A DNA stretch of 64,000 nucleotides, from the NCBI GenBank assembly GCA_028285625.1, contig JANQOX010000022.1:186001-250000 (forward strand), given 5' to 3'. Within the stretch, counting starts at the first letter, position 1. Each line of letters starts with the position of its first letter. Shown here piece by piece: positions 24,136-32,917 of this stretch. A program made the translations under genes and the position numbers. The DNA comes from Myxococcota bacterium. Lineage in GTDB: Bacteria; Myxococcota_A; UBA9160; UBA6930. A model generated the notes under the pieces. It had not been told where the DNA came from and did not search any database. It worked only from the letters and a program-made list of their open reading frames with translations.

Positions 24136-26519
24136 GACCCGCCTTCCGCGCGCGACTCGATCTCGAGCCGGAGCCGGCCCACCTGGGGGTCCGCAGGCGC
24201 GAGCGCGGCGAGTTCGCGCACCACTTCCCGCGCGGCCTCGAGATCCCCCGCGCCCAGGTAGAGCCGCGCCAGCGTGTCGCGAATGCGGCGGTCGCCAGGC
24301 AGCCGAGTCCGTGCGGACTCGAGCCGCGCCAGGGCCGCCCCCGGATCGCCGGCCTCGTGACGTGCGAGCGCAGCCGCCACGATCATGCGCCCGTCTCGCG
24401 GTGCGAGATCCGCGGCGCGCTCGAGACTGGCGATTGCCTCGGCGTCGCGGTCGGCGCGCACCAGCAGCAGCCCGAGGGCGTGATGCAGCACGGCCTCGTC
24501 GCCGACGCGGGCCAGCGCCGTGCGCAGGATGCGCTCTCCCTCGGCGTCCCGACCGGTGCGACGCAGGTGGTCCGCCAGATTCACGGCCGCAGCCACGAAT
24601 CCGGGCTCGAGGCGCAGGGCCTCGCGCAGGGCGTCTTCGGCAGCCGCATCGTCGCCGCGCGCCGCGAACAGCCTCGCCAGGCGCAGCTGGCCGTCCGGAC
24701 GGTCGGCGTGCTCGCGTTCGGCCGCCACCAGCTCGGCCCAGCCTCGCGCCAGCAGGTCCGCGTCCTCTCCCAGCGCTTCGGGCTCGACGGGTGCCAGCAC
24801 CCGGATGGCCTCGAAGCGCACGCTGCGCACCGGATCGCGCAGCAGCGGCACGACGTAGCGGACGCGTACTTCGGGCGGGGCCATCTGGAAGGCCGCCACC
24901 GCCGCGGCGCGCACCAGCGGGTCGGCATCGGCGAGTGCCGCCACGAACGTCTCGCCGCTGGCGATGTCGGGCTGACCCGAGAGCAGTTCGAGCGCCGTCG
25001 CCCGCGCGATGCCGGGCACGTCGTCATCGGTGGCCAGGTGGCGCAGCGCCGTCGGCGCACCGGGCGCACCCATGCGCCCCGCGTGGAGCGCCTCGCCCCA
25101 ATGCGGCGCGCGGGGAGGCCGTTCACCCCGCATGCGCGCCGTGCCCTCGCTCAGGAAGCCGGGGGCCGCGTCGGCGTGGCAGCCGGTGCACGGGTCGGGG
25201 GCACCGATGCGGGCGGCCAGGTCGGGATCCGGAACCCGGAAGGCGTGATCGGCCCGCGCGTCGATGCCCATGAACACCGACTCGGGCATGTGGCAGGTGA
25301 CGCACTGCCCAGCCGGGCTCTCCTTCTCGTGGAGGTGGTGGGTCGGTGTGTCGAACGCCGTGGGCTGGTGGCACGGGGCGCACACCGCGTTGCCCTCGGC
25401 GCGTAGCGTCGCGCGATGCGGGTCGTGGCAATCGCTGCACTGCACCCCGGCCCGCGCCATGCGGCTCTGGAGGAACGAGCCATAGACGTACACCTCGTCG
25501 CGCACGGCGCCATTGGCGTGGTAGAGCCCCTCGCGCAGCAGTGCGAGCTGGTGGTCGTCGGCGAGCGGGCGCGCACGCGCGGGCGCCTCCTCGATGCGCA
25601 GTCGCCGGGCGTGACACGGCGCGCACGTCTCGACCTCGACCCCGGGGCCCCCACTGCGTTCCGAGCGCGCGATCGCCTCGCCGGGCGGAAAAGCGAACGC
25701 CGCCGCCTCGGGGAAGCGCACCGCGAGCGCGGGTCCGCCCTCGCCGGCCCCCGCCTCGGCCCAGGCGACGTGACGCGCGCCCTGGCCGTGGCAAGCCTCG
25801 CAGCCGACGCGGGACTCGGCGAAACGGCTCTCGAAGCGCGCCTCGTCGTCGTCGTAGCCCTTCTCGAAACCCGTCGTGTGACAGTCGATGCACATGTGGT
25901 TCGCGTTCCATGCGAGGCCACTCCAGTGCATGGCGTCGCCTGGAGGCGCCGGCGCCTCGAGTCCCGAAGCGAACCAGCGCTGACCCCCGAGCGACTCGGG
26001 GCGCGTGTCCCAGGCGATCTCGAGGGCCTGCAACCGACCGCCCGGCGCCTCGAGCAGGACCTGCTGCAGCGGGTCGACGCCGAGCAGCCAGGCCACGCGC
26101 TGCGGCGCCGCCTCGCCGTCCGGTCCCTCGATCACGACGGCATAGTCGTGGCCCGTACGAACGAAGTGCGCCGTGGTCGTACCATCGGAGAATCGGGTGT
26201 CGTCGGGGGCCTGCGCGGCGCCCGCTTCGGAACCGGCGTCCACGAACCGACCCAACACGGTGTCAGGCGTCGGCACCTGCATCGCGAGCGCGTGATGCGA
26301 CTGCGACCACGCCTCGGACTCGTCTGCATGACAGGTGGCGCAGCGGGCGCTGCCGACCCAATCCGCCGGGGTCGTACGCCAGGACGACGGGGATGGCGCA
26401 TCGGAAGCAGCCGTCGCGCCCGGGGACGCGTCTTCTCGCGCGCAGCCGACGATCCCGGACAACCAGAGCGTGGCGATCAGGAGCGCCGCGAGCGCAGCGC
26501 CTGCGGAGCCGGGGCGCAT
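24132..26519 (-). CDS. Eight-haem cytochrome c lipoprotein fused to HEAT and TPR repeats
   Basis: A 795-residue protein. The lipobox SGIVGC puts Cys at residue 26. Eight CxxCH motifs start at about residues 60, 210, 240, 299, 361, 380, 406 and 444 (CATCH, CIDCH, CEACH, CAPCH, CSDCH, CAPCH, CVTCH, CTGCH). No CxxCK active-site variant is present. Residues 485-600 look like HEAT repeats and 610-795 like TPR repeats. The opening DWVGSARCATCHADESEAW is common to a class of multihaem proteins with TPR tails in Planctomycetes and deltaproteobacteria. The role is likely periplasmic electron transfer or an oxidoreductase scaffold; the substrate is unknown. A tiny basic-peptide gene lies 12 bases upstream on the same strand. 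Confidence 0.85.
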   Translation of the reverse strand: MRPGSAGAALAALLIATLWLSGIVGCAREDASPGATAASDAPSPSSWRTTPADWVGSARCATCHADESEAWSQSHHALAMQVPTPDTVLGRFVDAGSEAGAAQAPDDTRFSDGTTTAHFVRTGHDYAVVIEGPDGEAAPQRVAWLLGVDPLQQVLLEAPGGRLQALEIAWDTRPESLGGQRWFASGLEAPAPPGDAMHWSGLAWNANHMCIDCHTTGFEKGYDDDEARFESRFAESRVGCEACHGQGARHVAWAEAGAGEGGPALAVRFPEAAAFAFPPGEAIARSERSGGPGVEVETCAPCHARRLRIEEAPARARPLADDHQLALLREGLYHANGAVRDEVYVYGSFLQSRMARAGVQCSDCHDPHRATLRAEGNAVCAPCHQPTAFDTPTHHLHEKESPAGQCVTCHMPESVFMGIDARADHAFRVPDPDLAARIGAPDPCTGCHADAAPGFLSEGTARMRGERPPRAPHWGEALHAGRMGAPGAPTALRHLATDDDVPGIARATALELLSGQPDIASGETFVAALADADPLVRAAAVAAFQMAPPEVRVRYVVPLLRDPVRSVRFEAIRVLAPVEPEALGEDADLLARGWAELVAAEREHADRPDGQLRLARLFAARGDDAAAEDALREALRLEPGFVAAAVNLADHLRRTGRDAEGERILRTALARVGDEAVLHHALGLLLVRADRDAEAIASLERAADLAPRDGRMIVAAALARHEAGDPGAALARLESARTRLPGDRRIRDTLARLYLGAGDLEAAREVVRELAALAPADPQVGRLRLEIESRAEGGS

Positions 26520-26531
26520 CGAACGGCGGCC

Positions 26532-26633
26532 CTAGCCCTCCTGGGCAGCCTGCTTCTTGCGCTCCTTGCGTCGCTTGAAGCGGAGGTCGCGCTTGTGCTG
26601 CTTGATCTTCTTCTTGCTCTTGCTTCGTGCCAT
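26532..26633 (-). CDS. 33-residue very basic peptide
   Basis: The peptide starts MARSKSKKKIKQHKRDLRFK and ends in KKQAAQEG; about half of its residues are Lys or Arg. It has a proper ATG and a TAG stop, and lies 12 bases upstream of the multihaem cytochrome gene on the same strand. The composition resembles tiny ribosome-associated basic proteins (bTHX or bS22-like), but I cannot match it to one of them. The regular Lys/Arg spacing argues against chance. It may instead be the first gene of the cytochrome transcript. Confidence 0.5.
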   Translation of the reverse strand: MARSKSKKKIKQHKRDLRFKRRKERKKQAAQEG

Positions 26634-26764
26634 GGGCGCGGACCATAGCGATCTTCGGCGATTGCGACGCCCCGGCGGCTCTCGTGGCGCGACGACGCCC
26701 CTGAGCGCCCGCGAGCCCCCTCGGGGGCCGAAACATGAAGATCCCGCGAAGGTGCCCTGGCCCG

Positions 26765-26783
26765 CCTAACCCCTTCGGTTAGG
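26765..26783. terminator. Small hairpin upstream of the DUF4833 gene
   Basis: CCTAACC and GGTTAGG form a seven-bp stem with a five-base loop, in the 213-base divergent gap between the basic-peptide gene and the DUF4833 gene. It is AT-richer than its surroundings. It may be a leader structure or an operator rather than a terminator, because both flanking genes point away. Confidence 0.3.
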
Positions 26784-26846
26784 TTGCCCGCCCAGGTGGC
26801 CGATCCAGGCCCCGATCTCCCCCACGAACAGCTTCGAAGGATCGTC

Positions 26847-27377
26847 ATGAATCCCCGTCGCGGTGGAGCGGCGAAGCGCCTGGCGCTCGCCCTGTTCTGC
26901 TTGGCGGCCGCACTCCCCGTCCAGGGCGCGCGCGTCGTCGATCGCCAGCCCTTGTTCCGCATCGAGCGGAACGAGGACCGGAACGTCGTGCAGTACGACG
27001 CCCAGGTCGGTCTCGATGGCCGCCTCGACCCGGAGACCCCGGTGGATGCCTACTGGGTGAAGGTCGAGAAGGGAGGCGTCCGCAAGGAACTCAAGTGGAT
27101 CGAGCGTCAGCTCGCCTACGGGTTCGACGCCTCCTACGACGAAGCGGACGACGTGGCGCGGCTCGACATGGCTGCAGACATCGGTCGCCAGATCACCGTG
27201 CGCGCCATCGAGGGCCGCTACCGCGCCGAGATGCCGATCTCGGGCCGGACCAGCCTGCTCGACCGGGTGTACGTGGAGGCGCGCGACACCAAGCCGCTGC
27301 CCACCGTCGTGCACCTCGACCTGCACGGAACCGACGTCGCCACCGGCGAGCCGCTGTTCGAGCGCCTGCGGCCCTAG
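26847..27377 (+). CDS. DUF4833 family secreted protein
   Basis: A 176-residue protein with a signal peptide (LALALFCLAAALPVQG-AR). The mature part has the DUF4833 hallmarks: IERNEDRNVVQYDAQVGLDG, then PVDAYWVKVEKGG, and the strand IERQLAYGFDASYD. The function of the family is unknown; it is a beta-rich periplasmic domain. The ATG at 26847 was preferred over the in-frame ATG 21 codons upstream because it places the signal peptide at the N-terminus and has GAAGGA about six bases before it. Confidence 0.75.
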   Translation: MNPRRGGAAKRLALALFCLAAALPVQGARVVDRQPLFRIERNEDRNVVQYDAQVGLDGRLDPETPVDAYWVKVEKGGVRKELKWIERQLAYGFDASYDEADDVARLDMAADIGRQITVRAIEGRYRAEMPISGRTSLLDRVYVEARDTKPLPTVVHLDLHGTDVATGEPLFERLRP

Positions 27378-27409
27378 CGCGCCGTCCGTTCCGCCCTGGC
27401 GCGGGACGG

Positions 27410-27425
27410 AGCCCGCCTGCGGGCT
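27410..27425. terminator. Hairpin between two convergent genes
   Basis: AGCCCG and CGGGCT form a six-bp stem with a four-base loop, reaching into the stop codon of the minus-strand YpfJ-type gene. A longer-range pairing CCGTCC (27382-27387) with GGACGG (27404-27409) lies just beside it. Together they could end transcription in both directions. Confidence 0.4.
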
Positions 27426-28329
27426 ACGCCCCCTCGAACGCAGCGCAGGCGTCGGGTGTGCCTTCGCGAAGCCCGCGTCGCAGCCAGGCGACGCGCTGCT
27501 CCGAAGACCCGTGCGTGAACGACTCGGGGTGCACGCGGCCCGTCGACATCTCCTGGATGCGGTCGTCGCCGATCGCGGCCGCGGCGCGCAGCCCCTCTTC
27601 GACGTCGCCGTCTTCGAGCAGGTCGCGCTGACCCGTCGAGTGGCCCCAGACACCGGCCAGGCAGTCGGCCTGGAGCTCCATCCGTACCGACCACTCGTTC
27701 GCCTGACCCGGGCGGCGGCGCTGCCGCTCCCGCACGCGCTGCTCGACGCCCGTGAGGTTCTGGACGTGGTGGCCGATCTCGTGGGCCAGTACGTACGCCT
27801 GGGCGAAGTCGCCCGGGGCGCCGAAGCGGCGCCGCAGCTCATCGAAGAAGCCGAGGTCGATGTAGACCTTCTCGTCCGCCGGGCAATAGAAGGGCCCCAT
27901 TTCCGCCGCAGCCGCCCCGCAGCCCGACCGGACCTGCCCGCGGAACAGCACGAGCTTGGCATCGCGGTAACCGGGTAGCAGCCCGCGCCACGTGGCCTGG
28001 AGGTCGTCCAGCACGAACGAGACGAAGTCGACCAGCTCTTCTTCGGCGGCCGAAGAGGGCGCAGGGGCACCCGCGGGCCCGCCGGGAAGCGGCTGGCCGC
28101 CCGGGACCTGAAGCGACCCACCGGGCGCCAGGACGTTCAAGATCTCGCCCTTGGTGAGAAAGACGAGCACCAGCAGCACCACGATCCCACCGAGCGACAA
28201 CCGCGGCGCGCGACCCCGCGGCAGCCCGCGCCCACCCCCTGGCAGGGGCAGGCGGAAACCGCCGCCGCGACCCCCCTGGGCCCGCCGGTCCTCGAGGTTG
28301 CTGCTGCGCTCGCCTCGCTTCCAGCGCAC
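27424..28329 (-). CDS. YpfJ/KPN_02809-family neutral zinc metallopeptidase
   Basis: A 301-residue membrane-anchored protein. The N-terminus RWKRGERSSNLEDRR is the family signature, followed by a Gly/Arg-rich stretch, one helix (about residues 45-58) and a Pro/Gly/Ala linker. The catalytic domain has HEIGHHVQ at residues 183-190 (HExxH) and, later, MELQADCLAGVWGH with the third metal ligand. Two cysteines (SGCGAA, FYCPAD) are also conserved in the family. The catalytic part probably faces the periplasm; its substrates are unknown. The GTG at 28329 is preferred over the longer frame because AAGGAG lies six bases before it and the family N-terminus begins there. Confidence 0.88.
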   Translation of the reverse strand: MRWKRGERSSNLEDRRAQGGRGGGFRLPLPGGGRGLPRGRAPRLSLGGIVVLLVLVFLTKGEILNVLAPGGSLQVPGGQPLPGGPAGAPAPSSAAEEELVDFVSFVLDDLQATWRGLLPGYRDAKLVLFRGQVRSGCGAAAAEMGPFYCPADEKVYIDLGFFDELRRRFGAPGDFAQAYVLAHEIGHHVQNLTGVEQRVRERQRRRPGQANEWSVRMELQADCLAGVWGHSTGQRDLLEDGDVEEGLRAAAAIGDDRIQEMSTGRVHPESFTHGSSEQRVAWLRRGLREGTPDACAAFEGA

Positions 28330-28431
28330 GGCGTCTCCTTCGGTACGCGTCGGTGCTTCGGCGCGTGGACCCGAAGAGGAAACTGGAGGCATCCAACCCG
28401 GTCAAGGGACGCGACGGTCAAGGGGGCGAGG

Positions 28432-28452
28432 CCCGCTCGCCCGGCGAGCGGG
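28432..28452. promoter_or_regulatory. 9-bp inverted repeat upstream of the dienelactone hydrolase gene
   Basis: CCCGCTCGC and GCGAGCGGG surround three bases (ccg), ending 65 bases before the ATG of the dienelactone hydrolase. It lies in the 188-base divergent gap and could be an operator or leader hairpin. Confidence 0.4.
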
Positions 28453-28517
28453 ACCGGCACACCGGGGGGCATGCCTCGGGCCGATTGCTACCGTGGGCCG
28501 CCACACGAGGAGCTGCC

Positions 28518-29255
28518 ATGGACATCCGCACGGAACACGTCGACATCCCCTGCACCCAGGGCGGCACCATGAAGGGCTACCTGGCCCGCCCCACCGAGCC
28601 GGGCCCGCATCCCTGCGTCATCGTGTGGATGGAGATCTTCGGCATCAACAGCCACATCCGCGACGTGGTCGAGCGGATCGCCGCCGAGGGCTACGTGACG
28701 CTGGCCGCCGACTTCTTCCACCGCACGATGCCCGGCGTCGAACTCGACTATGACGACGCCGGCATGGCGCAGGGCATGGAGGCCATGGGCAAGCTCGACG
28801 TGGACGAGATGATCCTCGACGCGAAGGACGCCCGCGAATTCGTGACGTCGCAGAGCGACACCACCGACAAGGTGGGCGTGATCGGCTTCTGCATCGGCGG
28901 CCACGTGACCTACCTGACGGCAACCATGATCGCCTTCGAGGCCCAGGCGTCGTTCTACGGGGGCGGCATCGCAGCGCCCGTGGGCATCGGCGACAAGGCG
29001 CCGACGATCCTGCTCACGCCGCGGATCCAGGGCAAGATGGTCTGCTTCTTCGGCGCCGAAGACTCGATGATCCCGGCGGATCAGGTCGAGGCCATCCAGG
29101 AGGCCCTCGACGACGGCGGAGTCGAGCACGAGGTCCATGTCTACGAGGGCGCCGACCACGGCTTCTTCTGCGACCAGCGCGCCACCTACAATGAGGCCGC
29201 CGCGAAGGACGCGTGGGAGAAGGTCAAGACCCTGTTCGCCGAGGAACTCCGTTAG
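28518..29255 (+). CDS. Dienelactone hydrolase family protein
   Basis: A 245-residue alpha/beta hydrolase of the DLH family. The catalytic triad is visible: Cys125 in GFCIGGHV, Asp182 in FFGAEDSMIP and His214 in GADHGFFCD. The Cys nucleophile and the conserved Glu in WMEIFGIN near residue 39 (the DLH Cys partner) are typical. It hydrolyses lactones or related esters in the cytoplasm; without chlorocatechol genes nearby the natural substrate is unknown. The ATG at 28518 has CGAGGAG eight bases upstream; an in-frame extension to 28353 lacks a ribosome site. Confidence 0.88.
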   Translation: MDIRTEHVDIPCTQGGTMKGYLARPTEPGPHPCVIVWMEIFGINSHIRDVVERIAAEGYVTLAADFFHRTMPGVELDYDDAGMAQGMEAMGKLDVDEMILDAKDAREFVTSQSDTTDKVGVIGFCIGGHVTYLTATMIAFEAQASFYGGGIAAPVGIGDKAPTILLTPRIQGKMVCFFGAEDSMIPADQVEAIQEALDDGGVEHEVHVYEGADHGFFCDQRATYNEAAAKDAWEKVKTLFAEELR

Positions 29256-29304
29256 GCGCGCCGGGCGCGCACGCGACCCGCGACCGCCCATCGGACCGGG
29301 GCGG

Positions 29305-29613
29305 CTAGAACACCCCGGTGCTCGCGAGCAGCCAGGCCGTTGCGCCCGAGACGAGCCAGGTTCCCACGAGCACACCCGCCACCAGCCCCACCCCGCTGCC
29401 ACTGCGGCGCGCGGCCCCGACCGCGAACGCGCTGGCTGCGGTCAGCAGCGCCAGCAGCCAGCGTGCCCCCGTACCGCCCCGGGCGGCCGAGAGCATGACC
29501 GGCGCCACGAAGGCCACGACGTGCACCAGCACCACGACGCCGACCCCCCAGAGCATGGGCTCTCGCAGGTAGGGCGCGATCACCCGATCCACCCAGGTGG
29601 CGGGCTCGGTCAA
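29305..29613 (-). CDS. Small membrane protein coupled to an oxidoreductase gene
   Basis: A 102-residue protein with three predicted helices (about 21-41, 50-66 and 74-95) and an N-terminal cytosolic stretch TEPATWVDRVIAPYLREP. No family was recognised. The TTG start at 29613 overlaps the stop of the Gfo/Idh/MocA gene as TTGA, so translation is probably coupled; no ATG lies in frame near it. The longer open frame on this strand crosses the oxidoreductase gene in another phase and is shadow. It is convergent with the dienelactone hydrolase gene, 49 bases apart. Confidence 0.6.
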   Translation of the reverse strand: MTEPATWVDRVIAPYLREPMLWGVGVVVLVHVVAFVAPVMLSAARGGTGARWLLALLTAASAFAVGAARRSGSGVGLVAGVLVGTWLVSGATAWLLASTGVF

Positions 29614-30653
29614 CCAGCGCCCCCGCCGGACGCGGGCTCGGCAGGATCGGTCTCGCCGCGACGCGGCTCGAGCCCGGCCGCGCGATACACGTCGTCGATG
29701 ACCGCCATGTTGGCGATCGCATTGGCCAGGCCTGTGGGGAACGGCTCGTGCTCGCGCACCGCGTCGCGAAAGGCACGGAGTTGGTGCTCGTAGGTGGGCG
29801 TGCGCTCGGCCTGCTCCTTGCGCTTGCCCGAGGCCGTCTCGATCACGAGTCGGTGGAAGAGCTGCGGGACCATGGGGTTCACCACGCGAAGCGTGCCGCG
29901 TTCGCCGCGGACACTCGCCCCGATCGAGAGCAGTTTCGCCGAGAAGAGCGAGCATTCGATGCGGCCGGTGCGGCCATCGGCGAATTGCAGGTCCGCCTGC
30001 ATGGCGCGGTCGACGCCCGGCGAAGAGAGCCACGCCCGCGCCCGACGCACCTCGGGCGCCTGCCCGGGGTCGTCCCCCACGCCGGCGAGGGTGCGCAGGA
30101 TGTGCACCGAGTAGCAGCCCACGTCCATCAGCGCGCCCCCGGCCAGGTCGAGGCGGTAGCGGATGTCGCCCGGGATCGGCAGCGGCACGCAGTTGCGGGT
30201 CTCGACGTGCTCGATCGCGCCGAGTTCTCCACTCTCGATGATCTCGAGCATGCGCGCCGCAAGCGGGTGGTAGCGCCAGTGAAAGGCCTCCATCACCACG
30301 CGATCGGTGGCCGCTGCGGCGTCGGCCACACGCCGGGCCTCGGGCGCATTGGCGGCAAAGGGCTTTTCGACCAGCACGTGCTTGCCGGCCTCGAGCGCCG
30401 CCAGCGTGAGGCGCGCGTGCGCCGAGTTCGGCAGCGGGATGTAGACCGCGTCGATCTCGGCATCGTCGAGGAGTGCCTCGTAGCCATCGTGCACCCGAGC
30501 GATGCCGTGGCGAGAGGCGAACCCACGCGCCCGTTCGGGGTCGCGCGCGGCGACCGCCACGACCTCGACGCCGTCGACGTCGCGCGCGGGCCGCAACAGG
30601 GCGTTCGGGGTGATGCGCGCCGCGCCCAGGGTTCCGATCCGCAGGGTGTCCAT
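29610..30653 (-). CDS. Gfo/Idh/MocA-family NAD(P)-dependent oxidoreductase
   Basis: A 347-residue two-domain oxidoreductase. The N-terminal Rossmann fold begins LRIGTLGAARITPNALLRPA, and the family motif EKP is in GKHVLVEKPFAANAPEARRV. The substrate region follows in EAFHWRYHPLAARMLEIIES, and the C-terminal beta sheet holds GGALMDVGCYSVHILRTL. The His-x-x-x-D pattern is typical of sugar or trans-dihydrodiol dehydrogenases in this family. It most likely acts on a cyclic polyol or nucleotide sugar, but this cannot be told. The ATG at 30653 begins just before the Rossmann fold; the upstream 39 residues of the open frame are shadow. Confidence 0.85.
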   Translation of the reverse strand: MDTLRIGTLGAARITPNALLRPARDVDGVEVVAVAARDPERARGFASRHGIARVHDGYEALLDDAEIDAVYIPLPNSAHARLTLAALEAGKHVLVEKPFAANAPEARRVADAAAATDRVVMEAFHWRYHPLAARMLEIIESGELGAIEHVETRNCVPLPIPGDIRYRLDLAGGALMDVGCYSVHILRTLAGVGDDPGQAPEVRRARAWLSSPGVDRAMQADLQFADGRTGRIECSLFSAKLLSIGASVRGERGTLRVVNPMVPQLFHRLVIETASGKRKEQAERTPTYEHQLRAFRDAVREHEPFPTGLANAIANMAVIDDVYRAAGLEPRRGETDPAEPASGGGAG

Positions 30654-30792
30654 CGGGCCAGCATAACGCCCGCGCGGCGGACCGGGACTTCCCGGAGGAG
30701 CCTCGTGCGCCGTCCTCCGTGCCCAGCCTCCCACCTGACGCCGGCACGATGCTTCGCCCGATCGACGCAAACGCGGAGCGAGCGGCTACCGT

Positions 30793-32886
30793 TTGGCCGC
30801 CGTGGTCTTCCTCCAGCGCAACGCTTGGATCCTCCCGCTCGCATTCGCGGTCATCCTCGGCGCGGTCGGCTTTCTCGCCTACCGATCCGTGGAGGCCTCG
30901 ATGATGCGTGACATCGAGACCCGCCTGACCGGTACGCGCGACGCGGCCGAGGCCGCCATGCTGATCTGGGTCCAGGAGGCCAAGGCCAACACCCGCGTAC
31001 ATGCTGCGGATCCGCGCGTGGCCAGCGCGATCGAGTCGCTGCTCGAGGTTGCGCGCTCCGCCGAGGACCCCCGCCGGGAGCTGCTCGCCGCCCCCGCGCA
31101 GCAGGACCTGCGCGATCGCATCCAGCCGGCGCTCGACGAGTACGGCTACCTCGCCTATTTCGCCGTGGCTCCGGGCGGGCTGCTCGTGGGTTCCATCGAG
31201 CCGTACGTGGGTTTCCAATCCGTCGGCGTGGCCGAGCTGAACGAGACGATCCTGGGCGGCGAGACCGTCCTGACCCCGCCACGCCGCGCAGACGCCGTCG
31301 GTCTGGGCGACGAGAACGAGACGCGCTCCCTCGTGGGCTCGCCCGTGCGCAATGCCGAGGGACGCGTGATCGCGACCTTCGGCTTCGCGATCCAGCCGGA
31401 GCTCGAGATGGCGCGGATCCTGACGGTGGCGCGCAGCGGCGACTCCGGCGAGACCTACGCGATCGATCGCGAGGGCCGACTGCTCAGCCACAGCCGCTTC
31501 GAGCCGGAGCTCCGCGAACTCGGGCTCATCGGGCCCGAGCAATCGTCGGTGATGCACGTCCAGGTCCGCGATCCGGGTGGCGACCTCAGGCGGGGGTACG
31601 AGCCCGAGCTCCCCCTCGCGGCCCGACCCTTCACCCGCTCGGCCGCCTCGGCCATCGCGGGGGAGCGGGGCGTCGACTCCGGCGGGTTCCGCGACTACCG
31701 CGGCGTCGACGTGGTCGGGGCCTGGGCTTGGGTTCCCGGCCTCGACCTCGGCCTGCTCAGCGAGCTGGACCTCGACGAGGCGTACGCCGGCCTCTACTCG
31801 CTGCGCTTGCGCTTCGGCTCGGTGTTCGGGCTGTTCGTCCTCGGCTCGGCCGCCATGTTCCTCTACTCCTTCGTCACGGTCCGCCTGCGTCGGCAGGTCG
31901 ATGAGGCCCGCGAGCTCGGCCGCTACCGCATCGAGACGAAGATCGGCCGGGGCGGCATGGGCACGGTGTACCTCGCGCGGCACGCCCTGCTTCGAAGGCC
32001 CACCGCCATCAAGGTGCTCGACGTCGAGAAGGCCGGAAGCGAGGGCGTCGCTCGCTTCGAGCGAGAGGTCCAGATCACGAGCGCCCTACGGCACCCCAAT
32101 ACGGTCGAGATCTACGACTATGGCTACACGCCGGACGGCACGTTCTACTACGCGATGGAATACCTGAACGGCATCACCGTGGGCGAGTGCATCGAGGACG
32201 ACGGACCCCAGAACGAGGCCCGTACGCTCCACCTGATGCGCCAGACCTGTGGGTCGTTGGCCGAGGCGCACGATGCCGGCTTGATCCATCGCGACATCAA
32301 GCCGTCGAACGTGATGATCTGCGAACGCGGCGGCTTGCTCGACTTCGTGAAGGTGCTCGACTTCGGGCTCGTCCGCGAGCTCGAGCAGGGGCGCGACGCA
32401 GCGCTCACCGATGTCACGAGCCTGACGGGGACGCCGCTCTACATGCCCCCCGAGGCCGTTCGCGCGCCTGAAACCCTGGACGCCCGCGGCGACGTCTATC
32501 AGCTCGGCCAGCTCGCGTACTTCCTGATCACGGGCCGCCACGTATTCCAGTCGGCCACGCCGATGGATGTGATGCTCATGCACGTGAGCGAGACCCCCGA
32601 GGCGCCCAGCGACGTGCTCGACCGCCCGGTCTCTCCCGCACTCGAGACGTTGATCCTGGCCTGTCTGGCCAAGAAGCCCGACGAGCGGCCCCGCGATGCA
32701 CGCGACCTGCTCCGCAGACTCGAGAGCTGCAACGTCGGGGCCGCCTGGACCCAGGCCGACGCCAGCCGCTGGTGGGCACGGTTCAACGAGGCGCACCCTC
32801 CCGACTCGCGACACGTGCCCGATGCGACCGGCAGTACGCCCTCGGCGTACTCGATCGACATCGCCGACCGCCTCCGCGGCGCGTGA
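30793..32886 (+). CDS. Membrane sensor Ser/Thr protein kinase
   Basis: A 697-residue protein with an inverted layout for a Hanks-type kinase. A helix near residues 12-31 leads into an extracytoplasmic sensor region of about 310 residues with PAS-like (dCache-type) features. A second helix follows near 350-368, and the kinase domain occupies about 377-645. The kinase shows IGRGGMGTVYLARH, the ATP lysine K407, HRDIKPSN (D501) and DFG (D523), and so looks active. About 50 residues follow the kinase. The start is TTG at 30793 or GTG at 30802 (three residues shorter); both give the same helix. It is divergent from the oxidoreductase gene. The next gene on the strand, an NTT-like transporter with HEAT repeats, is 31 bases away. 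Confidence 0.87.
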   Translation: MAAVVFLQRNAWILPLAFAVILGAVGFLAYRSVEASMMRDIETRLTGTRDAAEAAMLIWVQEAKANTRVHAADPRVASAIESLLEVARSAEDPRRELLAAPAQQDLRDRIQPALDEYGYLAYFAVAPGGLLVGSIEPYVGFQSVGVAELNETILGGETVLTPPRRADAVGLGDENETRSLVGSPVRNAEGRVIATFGFAIQPELEMARILTVARSGDSGETYAIDREGRLLSHSRFEPELRELGLIGPEQSSVMHVQVRDPGGDLRRGYEPELPLAARPFTRSAASAIAGERGVDSGGFRDYRGVDVVGAWAWVPGLDLGLLSELDLDEAYAGLYSLRLRFGSVFGLFVLGSAAMFLYSFVTVRLRRQVDEARELGRYRIETKIGRGGMGTVYLARHALLRRPTAIKVLDVEKAGSEGVARFEREVQITSALRHPNTVEIYDYGYTPDGTFYYAMEYLNGITVGECIEDDGPQNEARTLHLMRQTCGSLAEAHDAGLIHRDIKPSNVMICERGGLLDFVKVLDFGLVRELEQGRDAALTDVTSLTGTPLYMPPEAVRAPETLDARGDVYQLGQLAYFLITGRHVFQSATPMDVMLMHVSETPEAPSDVLDRPVSPALETLILACLAKKPDERPRDARDLLRRLESCNVGAAWTQADASRWWARFNEAHPPDSRHVPDATGSTPSAYSIDIADRLRGA

Positions 32887-32917
32887 CCGCGGCGACGACA
32901 CTCGCGGGGGGCGGACC

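Noticed and set aside
29305..31983. A long minus-strand open frame beginning inside the sensor kinase
   Set aside because: Only its last 102 codons look like a protein (membrane helices, coupled TTG start); the rest is the reverse of the kinase gene or another frame of the oxidoreductase gene.
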